NCBI GenBank assembly: GCA_022494885.1
Contig: JAGVSM010004919.1
Location: 1-64,000 of the forward strand
Origin: Micrasema longulum
Taxonomy: Eukaryota; Arthropoda; Insecta; Trichoptera; Brachycentridae
Direction of reading: 5' to 3'
Length of the DNA: 64,000 nt
In this document: piece after piece, positions 37,001-44,600 of the stretch
How the letters are laid out: each line of letters begins with the position of its first letter
Numbering within the stretch: position 1 is the first letter of the stretch
The notes under the pieces: model-generated
What the model was told of the DNA's origin: nothing
The model's database searches: none
What the model saw: only the letters and a program-made list of their open reading frames with translations
Made by a program: the position numbers and the translations under genes

Positions 37001-40000
37001 TGTACCCGCTAAACGTCATTTCTTTTTTACTTGAGATTGAAGAAAAAGATTTGAATCTTAATGAACACCTCTTACGTTTTATAATTATACTTGGGGTAAA
37101 ATCACAACCTGTGATTGAATTGGAGAGTTGCTGTGATTTTCCAAACTATTTACATCTCGAGGAGAGCGGTAAAATAGATTTGTTAATCATCCGCATAACA
37201 TATCAATTGATCTTTCAATGTCCTATGCACCTCTGGGTGCAGATAGGGATATTATTATAATGCTTAGTGGAGTTGGCTATGTGTAATAAATAAATACTTG
37301 CAGGTTTGTGGGGGAGATGGGGAGAGATGTTGCCACAACCCGCCTGGAGAGGCGAGTGGACGGGACCTTCCTCCTGCGTGTTCGTCCCCAGCCCACGCAG
37401 GGACCCCACGACACCCAGTACGCCCTCAGCCTCAAGTTAGTAAACGCTAACCTGCCAATGCTCGTGATCATGAGTTGTCGCCAGAAACTCTTAGCTAGAA
37501 AAGTCTACATTATTGCATATCTATAATTCAAAATAAAATATTCAAGTTAGTATATGACCTCTGATTGACCTGAAATTTTCAAATAATAAAAAAAAAAAAT
37601 AATAATAAAAAAACAATTAAAAACCAAACCTGTTAGATTTAGGGAATTTTGAGATTACTGAAATCTTAAAAAAAATGTTAAAACCAATTTTTCAGGAGAC
37701 TGAACTTTTGAAGCTACGAGAAATCTATTGCCAGCAATGTCTAAAATATGTTTTTATGTGCCAACATTTATTTCCTAAAAATTTTAATAGATATAGTTGA
37801 ATAGTTTACTTGAAATCCCTTATTGTAAACTCTCATTTTTCATAGGCCCAAAACTGATCAATGCATTTCATAAGGACGATATGATAGAGATTCATTATTT
37901 GAATTTGTTTGGATTTAAAGTTTTATTGAAATTATGGATAAAAAATCAGATTTAAATTAATTAATTAATAGTTTTCTCATTTTTATGGAAAAAAAAATTG
38001 TGTTCTAATATAAGCAATTTTTTTTTTATATCTATCTCATTCTTCCAATAGCCTTTATTGAAATTTAAAATAAAATGTGTATGCTTTTGTAGGATTTTTT
38101 TTGTGTTCATGTTTACCTATTGAAAAAGGCAAAGAAAAAAAAAAAAAATAATAATAATGAGAACTTCAGCCCTACAGGAAATTGGATACAATAAATGTTT
38201 TCTTGAACTCGGTAAAAATTGGAGCATTAAATTGTATGGCAAAGTTTCCTGAAAATGTACGAAAAAAATAATAAAAAACATTTTGATAAAAACAAACTAT
38301 ATTTTGAGTTTGTCCAAATTTTTGTAGACAAGGACTGGATTCAACTCCCTGGGGAGCTGTTTATATTAACATATTACAACAGAGATGAAGATTAACTTCA
38401 CAAACATCAACAGATGAAAGAATTGAAGGAATATAGATGTTCAAATATAGGCAGAATGGTGAATGTTACACAGTGTGTAAAGTGGCCACTTAAACCAGCC
38501 ATTGACAGGCCATAAGCCCTGTAGATGCCTAGACTACTATATTACCTTTTCTTAAATGTTCTTCATCTCTGTTGTAATATGTTAATAAAAACAAACTACT
38601 TTGAACGACGTCACTGGTTCATATGAATCAACCAATTATGAGATTTGATGAAGATTTCCGGTTCACACTTCATCTACATTCATACATCTTATCATAACTC
38701 TTATTGCATGTCACGGACTCGCTGTATTGTTTGTATTGATTGATTTTAGAACCGACAACACGGTGAAACACATGCGAGTTTGTAGGCGCCCTATAGACAA
38801 TGTACAACACTACTTCCTCTCCGAGTCGAGATTCTTCCGGAGCATAGTAGAGCTTGTGTCATACTACGAGAAGACCAGCTTAGGAGAAAACTTCGTCGGG
38901 TATTGTATTTGTTTATTTATATGCTATAAACTTTTAAATCATTAAAAAAGGAATGCCCCACGCTCAGATGCTGAAGTCTTTGTGGGCATATTTTCCAAAT
39001 TATGTTATAGCTTAATTTTAAGATGTATTTTTGTAATTAAAATTCTATGTAAATATATGTATGGAAAAATAAACAATATCTGCATCAGGCCAAATGGAAC
39101 TGGAATTTTCGACGATTGGTAACCATTGTGATGCGTTCGCGTACCAAACTATGGTCCCGGGTTCTAATTCTGGTTATATCGAGTGAAACGAATGCTAACA
39201 CAGTGTGTAAGCAATTTAAACCGGATTGTGGTTCGGTGGTTGTGTGGCGGACTCACACATCAAGTCTGAAGTTCGAATCTCGCAACTTAATTCTCATTTC
39301 CAGGGCAGAATTCGTGGTTTATTAACTAAAATACACTCAATCACAGAAGGTTCCGGGTTTAATTTCCGAAGAGAACACAAAAATTTATTATTTGTTTTGC
39401 TAAAGAGCATCAATTTTCCATATACCGGGCTCGTGCAAATATGTAGCGGCAAACCGCATTTTCTTTAATAATATGAAACTTGCTTTGTCGCAACAGAGAG
39501 GAAAACATTTTTAAGAAGGGAATATGGAAGTCTAGGCATTTACATTGACCTGTCATTGGAAAAGAAGAAGTATAGAAATTGGAAAATTGTTCCGTTTTTC
39601 AGTTTTTTTGTTCAGCCAGATGATTTTCACCCACATGATAAAGGTTTCGGCTCTTACTTCACAAAAGTCAACAGATGGAAGAGTTGAGGAAATGTAGATG
39701 TTTAAACATGGGCAGAATAGTGAATGTTACACAGCGTGTAAAGTGGCCACTTAAACCAGCCAATGACAGGTCATAAGCCCTGTAAATGCCTAGACTTCCA
39801 TGTTTCCCTCTCTGTTGCAACAAATTTAGGTCTAAATAACTGCATAGGGAGGAAATCCGGCCAGTCTGAAAACATTGGGACTTTCTCAAGACATTGTTGA
39901 ATATGAAACTTCTTTATTTTAATGCCAATAACATGATTAAATCATATCTATGAACTCATTTCTTACCTTTGAAACTTCTTTATATTAGAAAACTTATTTA

Positions 40001-41375
40001 AATTACTATAAACCATAAAAAAACAAAACAAAAATAGAAGTGTTTATCTCAAAATAATTATTTTCAACTTGCGTCTTTCTGCTTTAGCACATTAGCAAAG
40101 TTATTATGTATAAAATCTCCTAAAAGCACTAAAAAATATATCAGTTTACCAACCATTGTGTAAAAAATTTCAATGCAAAAATATGTTTTTAAAAAAAACA
40201 AGTTATGAGAGGTTTTATGAGTGGTGGTTGCGCGAGTGGTTGATGGGATTGAGTGGTTTGTGGCCGGATGGACCGCCAGTGGATGAAGGTCCACCTATCC
40301 TACCCATTCTGTGATCTCCCAACTTTCAATATTTGTTATTCTCCTCGTCTCTATGGCCATGGGTAGCTACGGTTGCTATGGGAACAATTTTCCATATCCG
40401 TAGCAACCAGCATCAACAATCACACATTTTTTCTCTTCTTGATAATTTCTGTCAACTACCGCATGTTCATAACTTTACCTGCTCGTCCTTTAATCATCTG
40501 CCCGCATCTGAACAAGCCAGGACTTAGAGATATCATCCGGATTCCTGTTCCTGATTCCCTTTCCTGTCTTCCTAAAGGTAGGATTTTTGTTTGCTGTGGT
40601 TTGTTTGGCCGCTTACTGTTCTTTTCCGCATTGCCATCATCGCGCAAACGCTTATTTCCCCGCAAAAATTAACACGGATCAACGATTCAGTCAGATAATA
40701 CCCACACAAAATTATAATCGCCACCCCAAGTGGAAAAACGTATTTTGTGTTAGTCAATATTTTTCCTCCTGTACAATTTTTTAGTACCTGTTTCCTCTTA
40801 AATGATTTTTTTGTATATCTAGGCTAAACGTCGTGTTGCGCTGGCCTTTCCGTCGCGTTGTTGCCACCGCCACCCACGACTTCCGACCCTCAGACGCAGG
40901 TCAGCTACCACTGCGCAGCGGAGCCAAGGTGCTGGTCCTCAGTAAGGAAGGAGACGCTCGCGGCTGGTGGAAGGGCCGACCCTTAGATAGAGTAAGCGCC
41001 CATCAATCATATTTATGCTTTTCTTTGGTCCGTAAAATAGAGCCAGAACCTCGAGAAGTCAGCTAAAATGTAATTAAAAATTTAATCAGGTCGTAGTCCC
41101 GTGGCTAGTGTCGAGGACTTACGGATCAAAGGTTCGAGGTTCGCACCCTGCTCTACCGCAACTTTATTCTCATTTTCTAATTTGTAGCGAGTTAGTTGCA
41201 ACTCGTTGAAAATGGCTCCCAAAATTTAAAAATTTGGATAAATTAAAAGAACACAGATGTTTCAATGCTATATTACGCAATATGTATATTTCCACAGCAC
41301 TCGGACAGTCAATCCGGCTACTTCCCTAAGGACTGTGTGAGAGAAGACCCTGAATTTCTCGGGAGCCTCGACTGA
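15864..41375 (+). CDS. Vav: Vav guanine nucleotide exchange factor, complete, 17 exons
   Basis: Join 15864-16082, 21460-21635, 24359-24418, 25475-25670, 26462-26629, 28938-29108, 29309-29560, 30345-30464, 31424-31540, 32221-32385, 33256-33458, 34275-34392, 35486-35631, 37304-37435, 38750-38899, 40823-40991, 41298-41375: 2640 nt, 879 residues. Domains: CH (about 1-125), acidic region with tyrosines 146, 203 and 242, DH (about 280-490), PH (495-615), C1 (629-677), SH2 (704-797), SH3 (about 805-870). Vav proteins activate Rho/Rac GTPases after tyrosine phosphorylation relieves autoinhibition by the acidic and CH regions. A single C-terminal SH3, without the extra SH3 before SH2 found in vertebrates, matches the insect form. 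At 879 residues it is longer than fly Vav, partly from a Pro-rich loop in DH. I took ATG 15864 because it begins the CH domain in the right place. Confidence 0.94.
17080..17420 (+). repeat. SINE-B, most complete bipartite copy
   Basis: In order: an upstream block with GTGTGTGAAATAGAACCGGA, the tRNA-like head CCGCCTCGTGGTGGAGTGGT with B-box GGTTCGATTCC at about 17237, then the tail (CCCTGGACTGGCACCTGGAG, GCTGATCACCTTATCTTCAT). The copies at 33960-34220 and 2340-2760 keep the same order on the minus strand. Confidence 0.75.
21285..21425 (+). repeat. Degenerate tandem repeat before Vav exon 2, period about 22
   Basis: At least five variants of GTGAGTTTAGATTGAACCTG follow each other up to 35 bases before the exon 2 acceptor. 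Their GTGAG words look like splice donors. Confidence 0.6.
21460..21635 (+). CDS. Vav: Vav exon 2: second half of the CH domain
   Basis: Residues 74-131, opening FLCLRNIRVFLKAC (FLCLKNIRTFLSTC in human VAV1) and containing LFDPSMLFDLSNFHRVLCTL. Strongly GC-rich against its introns. Intron 1 is 5.4 kb. It ends in phase 2 at GTAAGT. Confidence 0.92.
22025..22650 (-). mobile_element. RTE-type non-LTR retrotransposon remnant (Vav intron 2)
   Basis: The minus strand encodes ISNLRYADDTTLIAKDE with the YADD catalytic motif, ALGLKINKSKTRLM, then in another frame MTFEMWCWRRLLRVPWT and ILSFFGHIARREPDN. It finishes with RVEWNRLIRSVHGDHDP, a stop and an AAG-rich tail. This order is typical of RTE reverse transcriptases. 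A frameshift with sequence loss lies near 22400, so it is dead. Confidence 0.85.
23020..23280 (-). mobile_element. Second RT 3' remnant (Vav intron 2)
   Basis: The minus strand reads GDVWKRSLSSSGEIKVKEE, which resembles the W--LEEAF-Q-W tail of RTE-like proteins, ending in an AAGAAGAAAGAAGGG tail. Several stops are present upstream. Confidence 0.55.
24191..24208 (+). repeat. Three TTAGG units
   Basis: GGTTAGGTTAGGTTAG matches the common insect telomere unit but is only three copies long, so it may be chance. Confidence 0.4.
24359..24418 (+). CDS. Vav: Vav exon 3: acidic region, first regulatory tyrosine
   Basis: A 60-base exon encoding SFSAQRTQSQEDIYRDLQS, with TTCTACAG before it and GTAAGT after it. 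Tyr146 in EDIY is placed like VAV1 Tyr142 (DEDIY). The phase (2 in, 2 out) joins exons 2 and 4 exactly. Confidence 0.8.
25000..25205 (+). mobile_element. Tail family T fragment (Vav intron 3)
   Basis: Encodes GRPRGTWHDQI-like residues across frames, with the sequence GTCTGGTCATGTCAAAAGCA nearly identical to the copy at 57985-58415. It is truncated at the 5' side. Confidence 0.6.
25475..25670 (+). CDS. Vav: Vav exon 4: acidic region, second regulatory tyrosine
   Basis: Begins ADASEDDTMALIPNEEE, acidic as expected, and carries AIYEDLCYVHVP with Tyr203 near the end. The acceptor is TGTCAG. The donor GAG/GTTTCA is weak, and it is the only GT here that keeps phase 0. The overlapping minus-strand frame (25191-25649) is a shadow. 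Confidence 0.78.
26462..26629 (+). CDS. Vav: Vav exon 5: acidic region, third regulatory tyrosine
   Basis: EEDLTEYASYCDRIRDEEIY carries Tyr242, the counterpart of VAV1 Tyr174. The most obvious acceptor (AG at 26441-26442) would be out of frame with exon 4. The NAGNAG at 26459-26464 restores phase 0, so the exon starts at 26462 or 26465. It ends in phase 0 at GTAGGT. Immediately downstream is a 38 bp minisatellite. Confidence 0.75.
26651..26910 (+). repeat. Minisatellite, period 37-38, about seven copies, beside Vav exon 5
   Basis: Units begin CATCTGATCCAATAACTAAC (variants) at 26651, 26688, 26726, 26764, 26802, 26839 and 26877. The array starts 21 bases after the exon 5 donor. Confidence 0.85.
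27495..27645 (+). repeat. Element P, rearranged fragment (Vav intron 5)
   Basis: The right arm (GTGTAAAGTGGCCACTTAAA to CTAGACTTCTAT) is joined directly to the inverted left-end block (CCAGTCCTTGTCTACAAAAA to CAAAATATTG). The terminal block can therefore occur at both ends. Confidence 0.6.
28075..28240 (+). repeat. SINE-A copy (Vav intron 5)
   Basis: CGGGTTGTGGTACCGTGGTA head and a partly duplicated AGGTCGAGGTCGAGGCC stretch in place of the B box, then the usual tail AATATTTGAGTAAATAATAAG. Confidence 0.6.
28295..28430 (+). repeat. SINE-B copy, truncated (Vav intron 5)
   Basis: Head GTCGGCCTCGTGGTCAGCGG, B-box-like GGTTTGATTCC, then TTTTTACACTAGAATATTTC as in the 61280 copy. The tail is cut after CTGGTCATC. 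Confidence 0.65.
28938..29108 (+). CDS. Vav: Vav exon 6: start of the DH domain
   Basis: YVIRELVDTESNYVDVLGKI is conserved region 1 of Dbl-homology domains (human VAV1: REIQQTEEKYTDTLGSI), followed by FLKQLASVMKPQDLQLIF. Both splice sites are clear (GTAACAG, AAG/GTCAGT), phase 0. Confidence 0.92.
29309..29560 (+). CDS. Vav: Vav exon 7: DH domain with a Pro-rich loop
   Basis: DLYEIHSGFLSQIRAA, then a Pro/Ser/Gly-rich insertion (about residues 348-370), then FLAWRERFLLYGDYCSN (human FIKYKERFLVYGRYCSQ). The loop is longer than in vertebrates and encoded by very C-rich DNA. Phase 0 at both ends. Confidence 0.92.
30003..30185 (+). repeat. SINE-C (tRNA-derived) copy in Vav intron 7
   Basis: The tRNA-like head has an A box (GTGGTGTAGTGGTCAAG) and a good B box/T arm (CCGGGTTCGATTCCCGG), but the 5' and 3' ends do not pair as an acceptor stem. 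The body (TTAGGCCTCCTGGCCTGTTG) ends in an A-rich stretch and TAATG repeats. Fragments lie at 39345-39390 and 44783-44850. Confidence 0.7.
30345..30464 (+). CDS. Vav: Vav exon 8: DH conserved region 3
   Basis: LRDILSVPMQRILKYHLLLD is the signature helix of DH domains, which contacts the GTPase. Acceptor TTTTCAG at 30338-30344, donor GTAAGA. Confidence 0.94.
30640..31330 (+). mobile_element. Non-LTR retrotransposon remnant with FVDD motif (Vav intron 8)
   Basis: SHFLLFVDDLKLFIKV carries the reverse transcriptase catalytic FVDD. It is followed by YLGVRFVSTLTFHDHIEAIS, then in the next frame FQKKFLGYLYMRECGYYPWL and IYRTNLPVERATAMLN. It is the same family as the minus-strand piece at 13541-14140. 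A frameshift near 30905 and truncation at both ends make it inactive. Confidence 0.8.
31424..31540 (+). CDS. Vav: Vav exon 9: C-terminal helix of DH
   Basis: Thirty-nine codons with AMVDVAQYINEVKRDSEVL, nearly the vertebrate sequence (AMRDLAQCVNEVKRDNETL). Acceptor TATTTCAG, donor GTAATC. It lies just after a retrotransposon remnant in intron 8. Confidence 0.93.
31799..31940 (-). repeat. MITE-B end fragment (Vav intron 9)
   Basis: AAGGAAGTTCAG, then GGGAAATAGGATA and TTAGAGCATTAAATTGCAC: the right end of MITE-B read on the minus strand. Confidence 0.6.
32221..32385 (+). CDS. Vav: Vav exon 10: first half of the PH domain
   Basis: ESIQNWELPAGARLADYGRL, then LDGELKVKAHDDLKLRSRYV and FVFDKVMVMCK match the first strands of Vav PH domains (DGELKITS, YAFLLDKALLICK). 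Acceptor TTGCCAG, donor GTAAGA. Confidence 0.93.
32650..33036 (-). mobile_element. MITE-B, near-complete diverged copy (Vav intron 10)
   Basis: Runs from AATGAGGCACTTCAGCCC to TATTAACTTCCTCGTTGAAC and carries the internal blocks ACGACGTCACTGGTTCATAT and TCGTAGCGCTGATAAT. Same length class (about 390 bp) as the copies at 48364 and 53364. It ends 220 bp before Vav exon 11. Confidence 0.75.
33256..33458 (+). CDS. Vav: Vav exon 11: second half of the PH domain, very GC-rich
   Basis: YSFRTVLRLCEWRVEQC and, at the end, ARTDDARRRWIAAIREAL, where the last helix has the invariant PH tryptophan. The exon is extremely GC- and Arg-rich, visibly different from all neighbours. Long open frames on other strands here (33193-33498 and others) come from this composition. 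It ends in phase 2 at GTGAGT. Confidence 0.9.
33690..33800 (+). repeat. SINE-B tail fragment (Vav intron 11)
   Basis: CTTTACCTTCATGTAACAAA, GATCAAG, then CAGTGCCCTGTGCACCATTA. No tRNA-like head is present. A second, shorter tail piece (TATGCACCATCAGGTGCGG) follows at 33930. Confidence 0.6.
33960..34220 (-). repeat. SINE-B copy (Vav intron 11)
   Basis: On the minus strand: the 5' block GTGTGAAAAGAACCGGAACC, then the tRNA-like part with GGTTCGATTTC, then the tail. It ends about 55 bp before exon 12. Confidence 0.7.
34275..34392 (+). CDS. Vav: Vav exon 12: first half of the C1 zinc finger
   Basis: HKFVLNTFEKPVTCHHC carries zinc ligands His629, Cys642 and Cys645, followed by SKFLKGRIFQ. The exon split after FQ matches the point where human reads FYQGYRC. 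Acceptor CTACCAG, donor GTAGAC. Confidence 0.93.
34505..34730 (+). mobile_element. Non-LTR retrotransposon fragment (Vav intron 12)
   Basis: One open frame reads TILLYGCESRHLAIENRCLR then RILGVRWFDFVRNEV, the conserved YGCE...CLRRILG..W.D...N post-RT region of insect non-LTR elements. It is truncated on both sides. Confidence 0.8.
34795..35222. repeat. Dispersed repeat D, copy 2 (Vav intron 12)
   Basis: Aligns end to end with 10040-10490: AAAAAAGTGATACCATATAA at the left, CTCCCTTGAAAAACGTAAAA and GGGGGTTTTACTGTA at the right. Confidence 0.65.
35486..35631 (+). CDS. Vav: Vav exon 13: rest of C1, Pro-rich linker
   Basis: GYLCSVCGSSVHKGC completes the finger with Cys659, Cys662, His667, Cys670 and Cys677. 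It is an atypical C1, as in all Vavs. A Pro-rich linker with several PP motifs follows, ending HYYM. The split codon makes the Trp that opens SH2. The donor TG/GTGACT also creates an in-frame stop on read-through. Confidence 0.92.
35825..35990. mobile_element. Element P, short-arm copy (Vav intron 13)
   Basis: Left block AATATTTTGAGTTTGTCCAA, then an inverted-repeat core from TTAACATATTACAACAGAGA to its complement near 35990. TTAATTAATTAA on the left and AATTAATTAATTA on the right may be the target duplication, but such AT-rich sequence is weak evidence. Just after it lies a fragment of tail family T. Confidence 0.65.
36065..36460 (+). mobile_element. Tail family T, best-preserved copy (Vav intron 13)
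   Basis: Frames contain EIREVCKAETRIIDRIKKG, then in the next frame CRNRGRPRKTWHDQIQQIL and RCMNVEEARSVCKDRVLWRS. This is the C-terminal end of a non-LTR retrotransposon ORF2, finishing with a stop and a TTTG-rich tail. One frameshift lies near 36230. Confidence 0.75.
36480..36776. mobile_element. MITE-C, truncated copy (Vav intron 13)
   Basis: Aligns with the right three-quarters of the copy at 46227-46638 (CATTGGCCACGC, TTTTTATCGGTATTCGTAG) and ends in GTGATATTTCTC followed by TA. The left terminus is missing. Confidence 0.65.
37304..37435 (+). CDS. Vav: Vav exon 14: first half of the SH2 domain
   Basis: WFVGEMGRDVATTRLERRVD and GTFLLRVR are the alpha-A and beta-B regions. Arg729 in FLLRVR is the phosphotyrosine-binding arginine. 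Phase 2 at both ends, acceptor TTGCAG, donor GTTAGT. Confidence 0.93.
37690..37800 (+). repeat. Unclassified element ORF fragment (copy 2, Vav intron 14)
   Basis: Plus-strand counterpart of 1000-1182, containing ELLKLREIYCQQCLKYVF with stops after it. Confidence 0.45.
38150..38700 (-). mobile_element. MITE-B copy split by element P (Vav intron 14)
   Basis: The left part (38150-38299: AACTTCAGCCCTACAGGAAA to AACAAACTA) and the right part (from 38585: TAAAAACAAACTACTTTGAACG on) are contiguous in other MITE-B copies. Here element P interrupts them. The far end is degraded after about 38670. Confidence 0.75.
38300..38584 (+). mobile_element. Element P inserted in MITE-B with 14 bp target duplication
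   Basis: ATAAAAACAAACTA occurs at 38286-38299 and again at 38585-38598, directly flanking the insert. The insert starts TATTTTGAGTTTGTCCAAAT and ends CTGTTGTAATATGTTA. This defines both ends of the element at base level. It contains the GTGTAAAGTGGCCACTTAAA signature and no ORF. Confidence 0.85.
38750..38899 (+). CDS. Vav: Vav exon 15: second half of the SH2 domain
   Basis: VKHMRVCRRP with the beta-D histidine and YFLSESRFFRSIVELVSYYE complete the fold (vertebrate: VKHIKI, F.S...LVEYY). Then TSLGENFVG, which matches the end of vertebrate Vav SH2 (SLKEGFK). It ends in phase 2 at GTATTG. Confidence 0.93.
39218..39395 (+). repeat. SINE-A head followed by SINE-C fragment (Vav intron 15)
   Basis: GGATTGTGGTTCGGTGGTTG and AGTTCGAATCTC (39220-39285) are a SINE-A head. 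AGAAGGTTCCGGGTTTAATT at 39347 matches the T-arm of SINE-C. Confidence 0.55.
39515..39815 (+). repeat. Element P fragments (Vav intron 15)
   Basis: GGGAATATGGAAGTCTAGGC at 39519 is left arm. The sequence 39640-39815 is right arm (GTGTAAAGTGGCCACTTAAA, CATAAGCCCTGTAAATGCCT). Confidence 0.6.
40823..40991 (+). CDS. Vav: Vav exon 16: SH3 domain
   Basis: VATATHDFRPSDAGQLPLRS corresponds to the ALYDF...ELSL part, and DARGWWKG has the conserved tryptophan pair. Acceptor ATCTAG, donor GTAAGC. Confidence 0.92.
41085..41260 (+). repeat. SINE-A copy (Vav intron 16)
   Basis: GGTCGTAGTCCCGTGGCTAG head, B-box-like AGGTTCGCACCC, then the TAGCGAGTTAGTTGCAACTC tail. It ends about 40 bp before Vav exon 17. 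Confidence 0.65.
41298..41375 (+). CDS. Vav: Vav exon 17: end of SH3 and stop
   Basis: SGYFPKDCVREDPE matches the end of SH3 domains (G.FP.NYV). A TGA stop is at 41373-41375. Acceptor TCCACAG. A SINE-A copy sits in the intron just before it. Confidence 0.91.
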   Translation, partial: HSDSQSGYFPKDCVREDPEFLGSLD

Positions 41376-43955
41376 ACTTACCCTAGATCTACTCACCAAT
41401 ATTCCTCACTAGTTTCTACTTCTGACAGACTACAGCATTATGACAACTCTGCATGCATCACTCAGTTTTTTCTACACTACAACAGGTCACGACATTATCG
41501 CTAATTCTATTCAGAAACATCTCAAAAACAATGTGAATGGAGACGAAAAAGAGTTTTGTAACTACTACTGATTTTAACACTAGCGACACCAAATTTGATA
41601 ATTTTTATTAAACACCGTCTAAGGAGTTAATTTACTGATGTTGAACACTACCTCCTTCGCATCCAACCCCGGAAAGAGCTTGCTGACTAACAGACTTGAG
41701 AATCGACAGAAAAGCCTTCCTGGTAAAGTTATTGGTGCAGCGACCGGACAAACACAAAAATTCATAATGCTTCCTATTATATATTTTGAGGTATTATATA
41801 TGCAAGCCCTTAAGATTGTTTGTCCTCCATCCTTGCGATATAACCAGCCCAGCATTTTTTAAATTTAGTTGCTGCTGGTTTTTAAGTGTTACCTTAAGAG
41901 GTAAGCTATTAGAACACCAGCACCCTCAATTGGACGGTGTTTATCCGGACTCTTATGCCATGTGTTGTTTCCATTATTTCAGTTTAACAACTAGAGTATT
42001 TGAAAGGCTGTAAAAATCTAAGAAATTATATGTAAATCAGTTAAATACTCAATGAAAGCCTGGAACTATTAGTAAAATTTAGCAAATATCCGTATTACAA
42101 TTTAATTCCCATTTTAAATTATGTACTTCTAAAAACAAAATTAAAACACGTTATTTTGAGCTGGTACTGCATAGAATTATCGCCGTGTTACTTTTGTGGT
42201 GTAGTTTTGCATGGTTTACAATTATTTATCAATTTATTTGGTAACAGTAATAAATCAATGTGATTTTATGTTAAGTTGTTACATAAAATGACATAAATAA
42301 ATATGTATATTTGATAAAACAGCAATATACATTTGAGACCTACCATAATTCAAACAGAAATCTCAATTTCTTAAAAATTGACAACCTTAAATGAATAAAA
42401 ATAAAATGTAGCTCTCTTCAAAGTTTCCGGTAGCTGTACAACACAGTTGAATTATTCTATATTTCCAAGGAATCGAGGATTTCCGTTTTTTTATGATCGG
42501 CCTCATTTCTGAATTGATGATAATACAAATTTCTATTCAAATTTATTTAGTGCAATAATGTAGCAATAATATATTTTCCTTTGATGGATTACGTTCAAAG
42601 AAAACATAATTTTCTTATTTTAAAATTTAATATGCAAATATTTTGAAGCTGTTTTGTGTATTTTCAAAACATCTTCACTTAATTTTGATTGCAATAATTT
42701 TAATTGTTTTAGTTAATATTTTGATTAAATCTTATTTTCAACGTTGTAAAAAATATCAATCGTACGATACAAAGATGGACATCTTGTCGATAATGTTATT
42801 TGTCTGGGTCTTGTTATGTAGGTTTTGTTTAGTCTTAATAACACATCACAACTATTTTAATAAAATAGCTTAAATTTTATATTGTATTTTCGAATAATGC
42901 ATATTTTTTGCTAGAAATAATAATTTTATTTGTTTTACTCTATACATACTACATATTTATAGTCTTGAAACATAACTTTTTTCGATTAGATCTTTATTAA
43001 ACGAATCATCGTGGTCCATATTATTATCAGGTTTGAGCAAAAATTGAGAATCCACCATTTCCCCAAATATGAGTTATGATAAACGTATCCAAATATAGAT
43101 GTGTACATTGTAACAAATTAAACAATCTATATCTCTGGTTACTATTTTGAAATCTGCCACTAGTGGACGAATTCCATGGTAAATTTATGAAATGTACTTT
43201 AAGGTTTTCATAATTCATTCAAATTGAGTAAACAGATTTATTTTAAGTACATATATGTACTTATTTATCAATATCAATATTGACTACCGTCAATATATGT
43301 AAATATATGTATAGAGAATGTTTTTTTTTCTTATCTCCTGTAAAGATGACTGCGGATTCGCAACTTTTGCGTACACCTGACGATAAGTTGAAAATAATTT
43401 AGTAGGGAACTCTCCATTCTTTTTGCTGTACCAATGAACTATTAAAATGATTTTAGTTTGATTGGCGAATAATATTGTAATTTATTTATTAATCTGCGTA
43501 AAAGCCTCAAAAATTAATGGTGGTAATAATGATTTGATAGATGTTTATACTAGATGTGATACGCCAATGTTTTTGTGCCAAAATATTATTAACATGATAA
43601 TCGGCCACCGCTAAACTGAAGCCGTCTACATTTAACATGTTAAATAATAAAAATGTATTTTGAAAATATTTACGAATTGTTACAACCTTTTTTACATTAT
43701 TTTGAATGTTTACTTATGTTTCAATCGTAAAGTAATATCATGTTTGTAAAAATTAAGAATTTAATCAATCATAAACAATGAAATTGACCGCTTTGAATCG
43801 ATGTATATTCTGCTTATGAATTATTTATTAAAATCAATATGGCATTTTCAATTGAAATGCAAGAACATTTAGTGAACATAAAAATTTACATTTGCGGTGA
43901 AATGCGAGAATTAACACATAATATGCAAAATAAAAGATATTTGCTATAAAATACA
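41376..43955 (+). other. Vav: Vav 3' untranslated region and downstream sequence
   Basis: No gene is seen. The first several hundred bases have balanced composition and no repeat match, as a 3' UTR would. AATAAA occurs at 42249-42254 and 42296-42301, giving a UTR of about 0.9 kb if used. Bases 42400-43950 are AT-rich without recognisable content. Confidence 0.4.
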
Positions 43956-44157
43956 TGATGTCAGATGTAATATAATGGAAAATATTATGTTAGCAATGAG
44001 ATGCAAGATGTCAGATGTAATATACTGGAAAATATTACGTTTGCAATGAGATGCAAGACGTCAGATATAATATAATGGAAAATATTACGTTTGCAATGAG
44101 ATGCAAGACGTCAGATATAATATAATGGAAAATATTATGTTTCCAATGAGATGCAAG
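43956..44157 (+). repeat. Minisatellite, period 50, four copies
   Basis: TCAGATGTAATATAATGGAA (variants) recurs at 43961, 44011, 44061 and 44111, exactly 50 apart. Copies 3 and 4 are the most alike. Confidence 0.9.
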
Positions 44158-44592
44158 AAATTAGGTTGATAAACAAAAAAAAAGATATTTTTAATCAAAT
44201 TGAAAGAAAAAATGCAATAAAAAGAAAAAGCTCAATAATTCAAGTTTCATGGTTGTAGATTACAATTTGATTAAAAATTCTTTGACAAGTGTGGGTGTTG
44301 CGTTAATTTGAGCTTATTTATCAAAAATATATTATATAAAGTTACTTGATTTTATTCTAAGAGCTTCGTATTGTCAGTTGGAATGAAATACTGCCAATAT
44401 TATTAGGACATTAATCGCAGTATTTTTTGGTGCTTTATAAATTAGTAATATATTTTTTAAGTTATGACATAAATAAATATTTTAGTATCTGACAAGCAAC
44501 CCAAAGAACCCAGATTGTGGTTTTCTTGGGTAAATTATAAATGTTGTAAGTGTTACATATTTTAACTTGATTTGTACTTTATTTGCAATATG
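44158..44592. other. Non-coding AT-rich stretch
   Basis: Nothing is recognised apart from homopolymer runs. Confidence 0.5.
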
Positions 44593-44600
44593 CCATAGGC

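Noticed and set aside
43956..44157. CRISPR array
   Set aside because: The full 50 bp unit repeats with scattered substitutions and no unique spacers; the genome is eukaryotic.
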